From: Eurosta solidaginis
Lineage: Eukaryota; Arthropoda; Insecta; Diptera; Tephritidae
DNA: 64,000 bases
Assembly: GCF_040869045.1 (NCBI RefSeq)
Contig: NC_090319.1
Coordinates: 302,114,998 to 302,178,997, forward strand
Direction of reading: 5' to 3'
A program made the position numbers and the translations under genes. This document shows positions 11,930 through 22,615 of this stretch, one piece after another (within the stretch, counting starts at the first letter, position 1; every line of letters begins with the position of its first letter). The notes under the pieces are model-generated. The model saw only the letters and a program-made list of their open reading frames with translations. It had not been told where the DNA came from and searched no databases.

Positions 11930-12680
11930 TCGCGGGACTTGCAGTTTTATACAGGCTTCGAAAGAAACCTACTCTCCTTTTTTTGAAGTGATTCCAAAAC
12001 GGGTTTCGAAGTGACCTTAAAAATGTTTCGAAACAGAATTGAAATGTTTCATTCATCCCGAAATGATAACTAAAACAATCCAAAAGTGATCATGAAACCA
12101 TTCAAAATTGGTCACAAAATAGTCTCGAAATGATTCGAAAACAGTCCGAAGTGAATCCGGGAAGATGCCAAATTGTCCCAAACTCGTCCAAATTTCGCGT
12201 AATGATACCTAAAATAGTCCCAAAGTAGTCCTGGAACAGTCCTAAAATGGTTTCGAAATAGTCTCGAAATTATCCTGAAATTGGTTCAAAGTGGCATTTA
12301 TATAGTTTCGAAGTGATCATTAAATATTTCCATCTTGTTTCCGAAAAGAATCTTGAAGAAATCACCCTGTAACTTTCCCGATAAAGTTTCAGAATACACT
12401 CGAAACGATCCTGTAGCTGTCCCGAAATGATATCTAAAAAAGTCCCAAAGTCGTTTTAAAACTTTTTCAAAATTATCCCGAAACAGTATCGAAATGATTC
12501 TGAAGTTTTCCCGCAATGATACTTAAAATTACGTCGAAGTGATCCTGAAATTATTCCAAATCGGTCCTGAAATAGTCTCGAAATGATTCCCAAAATAAAA
12601 CAGTCCCAAAATTGTCCAAGAAAATACAATCCGATTCTATCCTCTTCAAAATTTGATCGAAGTCCGTCAATCCGTTTCAT
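11930..12680. repeat. degenerate short-unit minisatellite (about 12-15 bp)
   Basis: Recurring variants of TCCCGAAATGAT, AGTCCCAAAGTG, ATCCTGAAAC and AGTCTCGAAATG fill the region. The unit is about 12-15 bp and strongly diverged. Two 72-74-residue minus-strand frames consist of repeated F-R/G-I-I-S-x-x-F phrases, which is what translating such an array gives. A smaller patch of the same type lies at 37690-37935. Confidence 0.7.
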
Positions 12681-13754
12681 ATGCTCATAATCAAAATATT
12701 CAACAACCTTTGAAGTGACCTTTTTGATTTTTCATAAAAAAATAATTTTCATGATTTATAACACGAACTCTCTTATTGGACATTTGATAGTTGTTCGTAT
12801 GATAAATGACTACTTTATGTACATCACTTAAGCGAAAAGCAATTTTCTTAAGTACTTTTATAAAGTTATATAAAACCAAAGTTTATGCAGTTAAAACTTT
12901 TCGTTGCCTTCAATGAATTTCACAGCTTTTGCTATATTCTCATATTTTACGATGCCCCTGCCCAAGCCTGCTTTTTCTTTTTAGCCACAAAAATCGTTTC
13001 GATTCTATTTTTCAATTTATCTAAATCAAGTTCAACTATTTATGTACTGAAGTGGGTATTTAAATTTCCAAAAGGTCGTCCGCATACCTGAGCAGGGCAT
13101 AAGTATTAGGCTTGCGACAAACCGTTCTCTCAATCATCCTTTTGCTGCCGATGGTTTTCCAAATAAATAATGCATGTTAAAAGCTTTTCGTATTATTCGT
13201 CGTCGACGTCGTCATCGTTGTCTCAACTTGAATGCCAGCACACCAGAAAGCAAGGCGAAAAAAGCTGCAGCGAGCTAGGGAAAAGTTCTTAAGAAACAAC
13301 TCGATAAGCACTCAAGCTGTTGGTATACACAAATACTTGAAGTATCATAAAATTCATATTCCCTTTTGGATTATTCAAAAACTCTTATGTGGAAAAATAA
13401 TAAATAAATATGCGTTTATGTAAATCCGTATAAGTTAGCATGTAATGCTGTAAGTACGCCCACATCCCCCACAGTTAGTACTCGTAAGCAACTTCTTAAG
13501 AAGCAGCTACTTCTAGCTGTGATGCATGTATGTATAAGTGTACGGTATACCTTTTGCACAGGTGTGGGCACATGTGTTTAAATTTAATCGAATACAAGTA
13601 AAAGCAAACAAGGATGCAACTGTCTTCGGTTTTGCCAAAGTCCTTATACCTTTCATGAATTTAGCTTAGCTATACATAATCTGATTGAATTTTTTAGACG
13701 AAGTCAGAATAGCTATAATAGGATTAAACAAAATAATTTAAAAACAATTTTTAA
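12681..13754. other. unclassified AT-rich DNA
   Basis: No gene or known repeat seen. Confidence 0.4.
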
Positions 13755-14152
13755 GTTAAACGGTTTTATTGAAAACAATAATTACATTATAATAACAATA
13801 ATTACATTATAATAATACTACTAAAAGGTATAAAATAATTAGATAGGTCCTAGGTTCTAGTCTTCGCACTCCTCATCAATCTAAGGCGTTGATCAGACAA
13901 TTAAAAACAGCATTGGGCGCGTGAAATTTCCAAAAATGTGAGGCGTAGCATAACCTGATTAAAATTCAGTTGGTCTTACTTATGACTATCAATAGGAATT
14001 TGACGCGTCCAACGCTTTTATTTAATTATCTGATCAACGCCCAAGTTGATGAGGAGTGCGATGACTAGAACCTGGGACCTACCTAATTATTTTCTAACTT
14101 TTAGTATTATTATTATTTCATGTAAGTATTGTTTTCAAAAAAACCCTTTAAC
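13755..14152. mobile_element. foldback MITE with about 150-bp inverted arms
   Basis: The left arm begins GTTAAACGGTTTTATTGAAA and the right arm ends with its imperfect reverse complement (TTCAAAAAAACCCTTTAAC). Deeper in, TAGGTCCTAGGTTCTAGTC pairs with GACTAGAACCTGGGACCTA, and CACTCCTCATCAA pairs with TTGATGAGGAGTG. The left arm carries an extra direct duplication of a 20-bp unit (13774-13793 and 13794-13813) that the right arm lacks. No coding sequence. Confidence 0.85.
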
Positions 14153-14196
14153 ATACATTTTTTTTAATTATTTTACTTCAAGTTTTTAGTCCATAT

Positions 14197-14364
14197 TTAG
14201 TCCCTATTATTTCTCATTCTATTTAGTTCATTTAGTGACTCATCATTACAAAGACTCTTTCCTGACAATTTGTTACAATCTAAGTCCTCAATACATAATC
14301 CTTCCATAGACTTTACTCGACTCAGAGCCACGTATGCTTGTCCCTCCTCGAACTCCAAAGTATT
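14197..14364 (-). pseudogene. Helitron-type PIF1 helicase C-terminal remnant
   Basis: The minus-strand frame ends at a TAA whose complement is 14197-14199. It reads EFEEGQAYVALSRVKSMEGL, then CIEDLDCNKLSGKSLCN. This is the conserved C-terminal motif of the SF1B/PIF1 helicase domain of Helitron transposases (helicase motif VI, QAYVALSR). An in-frame stop lies just upstream and the preceding helicase motifs cannot be read, so only about 55 residues survive. It lies about 330 bp from a family A element (14690-16013), whose architecture resembles helentron-derived elements. A link between the two is possible but not shown. Confidence 0.75.
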
Positions 14365-14689
14365 TTGATGTCACATCTACCGGACTGTATGTAATATTTG
14401 TTCCAAATATGAATATCTCGATCCTTGCGATCATAGGTCGCTTTTCATTGAACACATTTGAACCAAATCAGACCACAAATACGATTTTTAGAAATATTTC
14501 GATTCATGCGCCACCTGTCGGAGTTTTTTTCTTATTGTTTAAGTGACTTAAACTATGCACATTTTTTCGTTCGTTTGTTTCATTAGCCATTGAGTGTGCT
14601 TGTAATTCTCAACTGGTTAGTGAAATATTCTAAAGACATAGTTTAAATTTTTTATCCCAAAGCGGGGTTTTTCAGAGCAAAATAAGGTG

Positions 14690-16013
14690 GTGAAGGCGTT
14701 TTCCACATATCGACCAAAATGTGGACCAGAGTAACCCAGAACATCATCTGTTGGATACCGCTAATTTATTTATATATGTAATACCACGAACAGTATTCCT
14801 GCCAAGAATTCGAGGGTTTTTTATTTCGCCCTGCAGAACTTTTTCAGTTTCTTCTACTTAATATGGTATGTGTCACAACCATTTTACAAAGTTTTTTTCT
14901 AAAGTTATATTTCGCGTCAATAAACCAATCCAATCACCACGTTTCATCCCTTTTTTCGTATTTGGTATAGAATTATGGAATTTTTTTCATTTTTCGTAAT
15001 TTTCGATATCGAAAAAGTGGGCGTGGTCATAGTCGGACTTCGGCCATTTTTTACACCAATTCCAAGTGAGTTGGGATAAGTACGTGAACTGAGTTTAGTA
15101 AAGTTATATCGATTTTTGCTCAAGTTATTGTGTTAACGGCCGAGCGGAGGACAGCCGGGCGACTGTGTATAAAAACTGGACGTGGCTTCAACCGAATTCG
15201 CCCTTTTTCACAGAAAAAAGTTATCGTCCTAGAATCTAAGCCCCTACCTAAAAGTATCCTAGACAAATTAAATGAAAAAGGGCGGAGCCACGCCCATTTT
15301 GAAATTTTCTTTTATTTTTGTATTTTGTTGCACCATACCATTACTGGAGTTGAATGTTGACATAATTTACTTATATACTGTAAAGATATTAAATTTTTTG
15401 TTAAAATTTGACTTAAAAAAAAATAAATTTTAAAAGTGGGCGTGGTCGTTCTCCGATTTTGCTATTTTTTATTAAGCATACATATAGTAATAAGAGTAAC
15501 TTTCCTGCCAAATTTCATGATAATATCTTCAACGAATGCCACATTACAGCTTGCAAAACTTTTAAATAACCTTCTTTTAAAAGTGGGCGGTGCCACGCCC
15601 ACTGTCCAAAATTTTACTAATTTTCTAATCTGCGTCATAAGTACAACCCACCTACCAAGTTGCATCGCTTTATCCGTCTTTGGTAATGAATTATCGCACT
15701 TTTTCGGTTTTTCGATATTTTCGATATCGAAAAAGTGGGCGTGTTTATAGTCCGATTTCGTTCTTTTTAAATAGCGATCTGAGATGAGTGCCCAGGAACC
15801 TACATACCAAATTTCATCAAGGTACCTCAAAATTTACTCAAGTTATCGTGTTAACGGACGGACGGACGGACATGGCTCAACCAAATTTTTTTCCGATCCT
15901 GATGATTTTTATATATGGAAGTCTATATCTATCTCGATTCCTTTATACCTGTACAACCAACCGTTATCCAATCAAATTTAATATACTCTGTGAGCTCTGT
16001 TCAACTGAGTATA
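14690..16013 (-). mobile_element. family A repeat (A2), nearly array-free
   Basis: It starts in the junction of the tandem array (AAGGCGTTTTCCACATATCG) and runs through CAGAACATCATCTGTTGGAT, two TTTCGATATCGAAAAAGTGG blocks and an ACGGACGG run. It ends GCTCTGTTCAACTGAGTATA, matching the end of the copy at 61916. The hairpin end and nearly all tandem units are missing. Frames up to 122 residues on both strands are repeat translation; the same peptides recur at the other A copies. Confidence 0.85.
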
Positions 16014-16019
16014 AAAGTA

Positions 16020-17050
16020 ACAACGCCGCGTCCGCTGATGGATTGCCTGCGGACTATTCAACTACGGCGACGAGGAGTTGGTAAGGCGTATGCATCAGCT
16101 TCTTTCCAAAATACGGTCGGACGAGTGACAACTGGAATAATAGTGTTCTTTTCCCAGCCACACGAATGGAGATCCCGCAAACTGCACCAACGTTCGCGGA
16201 ATCAGCCAGCTAAATGTCGCATATTAGATCCATTCAAGAGTAATGTGCGAAAAATTTAACCCCACCGTGAATCGCCTGGTTGGACCTTATCAGTGCAGCT
16301 TAAGACCTGATATAGCTATCATCGACCAGATTTTAACTATGCGCCAAATTTTGGAAAGAACCTGCGAAAAGAAGAATTGACACACCTCACCTCTTCGTCG
16401 ATTTTAAAGCCGCCTTCCACAGTACGAAAAGGAGCTGCCTATATGCCACTTTTTTTTGAATTTGATTTCCCCGAAAAACTTATACGGCCTTGCTAAATGA
16501 CGCTGGGCAACACCACCAGCTCAGTCAGAATTGGGAAAGACATCTCCGAGCTCTGGAAAAATATTGTTTATATGTGTTCAAGTATTGACGTGTGCTGACG
16601 ACATTGATATCACTGGCCTGACAAAGACTCGGCAAAGATGGGTTTGATGGTGAATGAGGACAAAACGAAGTACCTGCTGTCATCCAGCAAAGAGTCAGCG
16701 TATACGCGCCTTGGCAACCATGCAACTGTTTGGCAGCCATAATTTCTAAACAGTAAAGGACTTCGATTATTTAGGAACCAGATACAAACAACAACATCAG
16801 CTTTGAAATCCAGCGAAGAATCAGTCTTGCCAATAAATGGTACTTAAAATTCTCGGCAATGAAAAATCATGGTCTACTGGTCATTCATTGCACCCGCCCT
16901 GATATATGGTGCTGAAGCATTGACCATGACAACATCAGATGAAGCGGCTCTGGGAGTGTTCGAGCCCGAGAGAAAAGTTCTTCTACGAGCTTTACGCTGA
17001 CATCGATGTAGTCCAGCGAATTAAAACGCAGCGGCTACGCTGGCTATTTT
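16020..17050 (+). pseudogene. family E LINE (RTE-like) reverse transcriptase relic E2
   Basis: Broken frames show successive RT motifs. These are NRLVGPYQCSLRP (about 16272), THHLFVDFKAAF of RT motif A (about 16390), an ADDIDI of motif C (about 16600, preceded by TC instead of Y), then MGLMVNEDKTKYLLSSSKES as at 38092. It carries many frameshifts and an internal deletion in the thumb region, so it is inactive. It starts directly after A2. The order of motifs and the C-terminal SDEAALGVFE support the same family as E3 and E4. Confidence 0.8.
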
Positions 17051-17089
17051 TATTTTGAGACTGCGGTGTAGCTCTCATCTCTTTTTCTT

Positions 17090-17370
17090 TAAATGATAGG
17101 AAAAACAGGGTTGGAACAGTGAGATATAGATGCATTCCTCAACTGCGAGTTTGGGGTATTTGTCATGAAGAACGCGGTTCACCGGGAAATCCCTGGAATA
17201 GTAGCGCGATGCATTCTGTGTGCCTCTGAGTGTCTTATCTTGCTTGTTTTCATACGGCTGAGTTCCTTTATGCCGAATTTTTTCATAGTGTTTACGGAGA
17301 CGACTTCTTCAGTTCCTGGGAAGCGGGGCTTACGGATCTGGACTTTAGGTACAATTGCGGCTGCAAGCAT
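17090..17370 (-). pseudogene. Jockey-like LINE fragment (family G)
   Basis: The minus strand shows AAAIVPKVQIRKPRFPG and scattered segments parallel to the element at 28473-29583 (AAAIVPKIQSRNKILKS there). Plus-strand landmarks such as CATACGGCTGAGTTC are also common to both copies. Internal deletions remove most of the reverse transcriptase end. Confidence 0.65.
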
Positions 17371-17389
17371 ACCAAAATGTATATCCTGA

Positions 17390-17905
17390 TATATCTAAGA
17401 CAGTGGATTACTTCATTGAAATCCTTATTGACAGCTAAAAACAAGGTTTTGTTAGGATGTGTTCCCGAACATCAGGGACATGTAGGTAATGAACATGCAG
17501 ATTACCTAGCAAAGCAGGGTGCTACAGCAGCATTCTATGGTCCAAAGCCCTTGTATGGACTCACAAAATCACTCACCAGGGAAACCATAAATAATTGGAA
17601 AACAAAACAAATCAGACGTCACTGGATTTACGGCCAAATTGTGCATATTTCCGGCAATGACAGTATAAGCCAAACTCATTAATCTAAGCAGGGAGGACCT
17701 ACGAACTCTCACTGGGTACTATACGGGACATTGTGGTCTACGATATCACCTAAGTATTTGTTGTTTCTGTCAGCTGGAGGATGAAACGCCGGTTTACATT
17801 TTCTGCGAATGCCTTCCTCTGGTAAGGCAGAGACTCTCCCATCTAGGTGTTGTGACTCTTAATCCCTATGTGATATGGAGTAAAAAGCCTGAAAAGGTAA
17901 ACAGT
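17390..17905 (+). pseudogene. LINE RNase H and zinc-knuckle relic
   Basis: The frame at 17230-17682 contains GCVPEHQGHVGNEHADYLAK (about 17455-17515), the C-terminal signature of a LINE RNase H domain (usual form W-V-P-G-H). Glu replaces the usual Gly. Downstream, after a frameshift near 17682, come LSREDLRTLTGYYTGHCGLR and CCFCQLEDETPVYIFCECLP. The latter is a CxxC...C knuckle in which the expected His is Tyr. This layout fits R1/Loa/I-group LINEs. Only the C-terminus is present; the first half of the frame is unrelated sequence. Confidence 0.75.
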
Positions 17906-19212
17906 AGGGTATAAAAGTTAATTTGTTAATAGGTATAATCATACCCAATCGCCTACTTTTCAGTTGAGTGAGTGGCGTTAAATATACCTTCAACCAAATA
18001 TCCACGCTTACGCATCGATACGTCCGCCTGCTTCTGCTGGTTCACACGTTGGTAGGAACATAATTTGTTACTTTGAATGGGGAATGGGGAGCCTATAAAA
18101 TTATGCTTATGTGGTTTCTGACGGATTTAAAGCTTTCTCCACAACAAGTTCACCCCTTTTCACTGCCAACAAAATCGGTAACATTGGCTGATTCAAAGCA
18201 ATTGGGGATGGAAGTCGAGTTCGAATTGGGGTTAGTGCTATAAATATAATACGTTTGTGAGGGAAAGGTGCGTGTATATATTTGTAAGCGAGTGTACAGG
18301 AAATCATGTGATTTTGATGTGTAGCGTTAGCGGTGCGATAAATGGCTTTTACTGCAATTGATATCACCAAAATATTGCTACTAGAAGACCCAGGCTAAGC
18401 TCGATATGAAACGCAATGTACAAAACACTTTGGTGGAGTTAAAATTGGATGGGTATAACGGAATTTATGTTCATGTGTATGTTTTATATGAGAATACTCG
18501 TACGTGAATGATTTCAATTGGTAGTAAATTTTCAACATATTGATTCCTAGCAAATTTACAGCCGAACGCCAAAAGGAAACATAAACAACGCATAAAATGT
18601 GGTATTCAATGTTTGTTTTTGGCAGTGTATAATAAATTTATTAGTTGGGCCATTTTGTGGCTGTTTTTATGTTGGCAGTAAAAAACATCAATAAGGTGTA
18701 CGATTTGTCGGTTTAACACTTGATCACGTGTTCATATTAAGAAGTGAATTGAATAGTTCAGAGTAAAAGAATCACTTCAACAAGACAAATTTTTGGGTTC
18801 ACTTAAATATCGATACTCGCGCCTAAAACTTAAACAGTTTTAATATATATTTGATTGAAGCAAAGCTCATTTATTTTATACAAATTTATTGTGTTTAGGA
18901 CACATATCTGAATTACCAGATAAGATAAGAGCCGAATGCTCTTCCTGAATAGTATAAGAGTTAATTTCTGTCCGAGGAAAACCATAGAAAACTAAAAAAA
19001 TGGCTCAGCTCAAATTTGATTCCAAGTTCCATTTAAGATCTAAGTTTGGTGGACAACACTGTGTGAAAAAACAAAAGCTTTTTACAAATATTTTCGATAC
19101 GATCATTAATTAAGTACATATATTAAGCCTGCTTTATTTCTGTTTATTCTACAAACAGAACTTTTATTTCAATAAATATAGAACATTTTTTCACTGTTTG
19201 CATTTGTTACTC
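17906..19212. other. unclassified non-coding DNA
   Basis: No gene or repeat recognised; probably unique intronic or intergenic sequence. It ends at the target duplication of the hAT element. Confidence 0.4.
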
Positions 19213-19220
19213 CAGAGTAG

Positions 19221-20738
19221 CAGTTTTGCCACTTTGGTGCTTTTGGAGCTAGACCTAGCCGTTTTTTTGTGTTTAGCTCCAAAAATGCCGGTTTAGCCAC
19301 TAGCTCTTTTTTTTGGCCCGCTTTAAAATGTTTGCCCCTTTTTGGCTCCAAATCTATTTCGGTAATACGTATTGTGAAGTTTGTAATATGTTTTATGTGT
19401 GTCGAAGTTTTATTTTATTTGTTTCGTTATGAATGATATGGCAACTCGGTACTCAATTGATAACAAAACCTTTAATCGATAAACTGTGTCATGAGGTTGT
19501 ATATTTGCTTTCCAGCTTGTGCAACAGCAAAGTGTCACCTTCTAAGAGTTTCGGCCCTTTAACTTCAGATTATAATAAATTTTTGTCTCCCGTACCTTAT
19601 TTTCATTATACCTTTGAAGAATATATACGAATTAGAAAATAAAATAAACGTATAGACGAATTCATTGAAAGAAAGATACGACTTAATAATTAAATTAATA
19701 GGGCAATTAAGGCAGCGCTTGCGGCAGAATAAAGAAACGCATAGCAAAATAGATTTCTTTTCCGTTGAAAACACATTGAGAATTGTAAAACCTCAAAGGT
19801 TTTCATATTTCACAAATGAAAAAAAAAAAAAACAAATTTAGCACTTATCAAATAACGAGATTACAAATGCAGTGGAAAAATATTTATCTCAAAAATTGGA
19901 AACATGTGAATTCAACATTAAGTTTTTGGTTTGATGTTAAACAGTATAATTCAATTTTGTGCTGCCTAAGTAATGCTGAAGTTGCAAGAACGTTTTCAAA
20001 CATGAGATTGATTAAAGCAAACACAGAAACAAAATGAGTTTAGTTATGTTGAATTCGCTTCTGACAATAAGAAGTTGTCTTGAACGGTTGAATAAATGCT
20101 GTCATGATTTTGAAATAAACAACGATTTTTTAAAATTAATGAACACAAAAAATATTTATGAGTGTAGCAAAAATAATAATTCATCATCTGAGGACGAAAT
20201 CATAGATTTTGAAGTCTAGGGCCCTTCAAACATATCTCGTCCCAACATAAACCTGAATATCGCACACGTGTATTTTAATGGTGATTGGTACACCCGTAGG
20301 ACGTTAAAAATTGAATAAAAAAAATGGAAAAAATTTTAATTAATTTTCATCGGTCGTATTTTTGGCGAACCTACAGCCATGCTATCATTGTAGTGGTGTG
20401 AAAAATACTTCTTATTTTTTAACGAAACCTTAGCGCCAAATGGCAAAACAAAAGTTAAAAAAACGTATCTTTGTTATTAAAAAATATAAAATGGACTATA
20501 AAAACAGTACTATTTATGTACCCCTCTTGTAACTTATTTTTTTTGGTAGTTTACTATACCTGATTTATAACTTTGTTTAAGTTTGATTTGAAATAAATGT
20601 GAAAACTTACATTGAAAAATATACGTATACTTTTAACTCTTTTTTCAATGGGTATTGGATTTTCTTGAAGAAATTTAACTCTTTCTAGCTTTTTTTTCTA
20701 GATTCTAGCCCAAAGAAATGTTTTTTCTGGCAACACTG
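19221..20738 (+). mobile_element. hAT-superfamily DNA transposon, defective
   Basis: The flanks are perfect 8-bp target duplications CAGAGTAG (19213-19220 and 20739-20746). The ends read CAGTTTTGCCA and TGGCAACACTG, inverted repeats with one mismatch in 11. At about 1.5 kb it is shorter than an autonomous hAT (usually 2.5-5 kb), and only the C-terminal part of a transposase remains. The perfect duplication suggests a fairly recent insertion relative to other elements here. Confidence 0.92.
19816..20216 (+). pseudogene. hAT transposase C-terminal dimerisation region
   Basis: Two overlapping frames (19816-20037 and 20034-20219) join at a one-base shift. The first ends LSNAEVARTFSNMRLIKANT and the second starts MSLVMLNSLLTIRSCLERLN. 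Together these are the hAT C-terminal dimerisation motif (usual form S-N-A-x-V-E-R-x-F-S ... M-S-x-x-x-L-x-x-L-L). The catalytic DDE parts are absent. It lies inside the element defined by the 19221 and 20738 ends. Confidence 0.85.
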
Positions 20739-21031
20739 CAGAGTAGCAATTAACAGCTACTGCTCTAGCTCTGAACGTGAACAGAACATGGAGCATAGCC
20801 GTAGCATAGAAGAGTGATAGCATTTCTTATGCTCTGCTATGAGATACGGGAATGTTATTTTCATTGAAAGGCAGAGATGTTTCATTTTGACCACATCTAA
20901 GCGGTAAATGCTTGTACTTCTTATAACTAACGGTTTCAAAAGTTCAAAACAAAAAACAAAGCGATATTTGCGCTGTTTTTTTTTTTGTCGTTATTATTTA
21001 ATATGAAGCATAAACCTTTATGGAGCTTTAA

Positions 21032-21427
21032 GGGCCAATTAATGGTGACTTTTAACCATATAACCATAAGCAGATAAAACAGCTGATCAACCTACCTTAT
21101 GGAAATCAATGTAATCGATTAATGGTGCCATACCATAACGCTAACGCCATAACCATACCATAGCCAACCAACTGGTTTTTGGTTTCTCGCCATATCCATA
21201 ACCTAAAAATATTTGAGTTGGTTAATTTAATAACCTTTTGTAGATTTTATTCATTGTTTTGGATACGTTATGACTAAGAAACTTATTTTTTGTGGAATAT
21301 GTGTGTAATTTTTTGCGTTTCACGATTTTTAGGTTAAGGCAGCATTAATCGTTCACAATGGAGATGGTTATGGATATGGGTATGGTTACGACTATGGCGT
21401 TGCGGTTAAGGAAGTTTAATTAGCCCT
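21032..21427. mobile_element. TTAA-flanked MITE (piggyBac-like ends)
   Basis: It is flanked on both sides by TTAA (21028-21031 and 21428-21431). The termini are GGGCCAATTAA and TTAATTAGCCC, an 11-bp inverted repeat with one mismatch. Internally CCATAACCATACCATAGCC faces the related inverted series GGTTATGGATATGGGTATGG. No coding capacity. TTAA duplication with a GGG/CCC terminus is characteristic of piggyBac-type elements. Confidence 0.8.
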
Positions 21428-21479
21428 TTAAGTTTCATATCTCGTTGAAAATAGAATTTACTCGGATTTTCTCTCAATA

Positions 21480-21720
21480 ATTCTACTTAGTATCTCGGCA
21501 GTGATCTGGCAAACACTCCGAGTGTATCTCTGCCATAAAAAGCTGTTCAGTGAAAACTCATCTGCCTTGCAGATGTCGTCCCAAAACATGTACATACATA
21601 AGTCCCGTCCCGCCAGCTTGTAGGAAAGTTCACAAGGAGCAGGACCAAAAATGGAAGAGCAGCTCGGCGTAAATCTTTTCGGAGATATAATTTCAACAAT
21701 AATTCAAACTTTTCTTATAC
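21480..21720 (+). mobile_element. tRNA-derived SINE, headless copy
   Basis: The body is shared with the SINE at 22080-22435: CTCGGCAGTG, ACTCCGAGTGTATCTCTGCC, AAAACTCATCTGCCTTGCAG, GCTTGTAGGAAAGTTCAC and GGAAGAGCAGCTCGGCGTAA. The tRNA-like promoter head is missing, so this is 5'-truncated. Confidence 0.75.
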
Positions 21721-22079
21721 GTTTTATATTTTTTTTCGTAAAACTAGCAGTTATATACCGCAACAAACCCAAAATTTCCTCTTCCTGGCCTTTAAGTTCA
21801 CTTTAATAACGATAGAGGCAGTTAAAAATGGGTTGATGACCTATAATTTCAGATTTGAGGTGTCTACTCAAAACTGTACACTTCAGCTAAAAACAATAGT
21901 GGAAAATCTATACATAACCTGGGACCAGTTGAGTTGTGTCATATGATAGATAACTCTGTCTAGGACCTAAACAGGTTCTATATTTTCTGTAGATGTCCTA
22001 GCTAGATTACTATAGATAAGTACATATGTGCTGGGCGAATAGCAAATTCTGTGTTAGCATCGTGTGGGCCACGGCTGCC
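21721..22079. other. unclassified spacer
   Basis: No gene or repeat seen between two SINE copies. Confidence 0.4.
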
Positions 22080-22435
22080 TGAAGGCAGCCACCGTGGTGT
22101 GATGGTAGCGTGCTCCGCCTACCACACCGCATGCCCTGGGTTCACACCCCGTGCAAAGCAACACCAAAATTCTAGAAATAAGGTTTTTCAATTAGAAGAA
22201 AATTTTTCTAAGCGGGGTCGTCCCTCGGCAGTGTTTGGCAAGCGCTCCGAGTGTATTTGTGCCATGAAAAGCTCCCAGAGAAAACTCATCTGCCTTGCAG
22301 ATGCCGTTCGGAGTCGGCACAAAACCAATTTGTAGGGAAAATCAAGAGGAGCACCAAGCAAATTGGAAGAGAAGCTCGGCCTAAAATCTCTTTGGAGGTT
22401 ATCGCGCCTTACATAAATTTTTTTTTTTAGATTCT
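22080..22435 (+). mobile_element. tRNA-derived SINE, near full length
   Basis: The tRNA-like head carries an A-box-like TGATGGTAGCGTG (about 22100-22112) and a B-box-like GGGTTCACACCCC (22138-22150), the internal RNA polymerase III promoter. The body contains CTCGGCAGTGTTTGGCAAGC and TCTGCCTTGCAGATGCCGTT. It ends near a T-rich tract at about 22420-22432. A small perfect hairpin (GGCTGCCTGAAGGCAGCC, 22073-22090) abuts the 5' end. The 94-residue frame across it is not a gene. Confidence 0.85.
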
Positions 22436-22615
22436 GCCTATGTAGAAAATTCTATTGAATCGCAGTAGTGAAGCAATTTAATTTTTTCTTAATGATTTAA
22501 AAATTGCAGGTAAACTTTAAAGCATTAATCGTTTTAAGCTATTTTTCTTAAATTTTTGTACTAAATTGGAAACCTGTGAATTTAATACTGCGTTTTTGTT
22601 TAATTTTATTCTCTT

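Noticed and set aside
12298..12680. Two minus-strand frames of 72-74 residues
   Set aside because: They translate a degenerate 12-15-bp array and give repetitive F-x-I-I-S phrases.
15462..15830. 122-residue minus-strand open frame
   Set aside because: It lies entirely in family A repeat sequence; related peptides appear wherever the repeat occurs (22548-23168, 26429-26665, 61415-61936) with no protein-family resemblance.
22100..22150. Possible functional tRNA gene
   Set aside because: A and B boxes are present but no cloverleaf can be drawn and the block continues into a SINE body shared with other copies.
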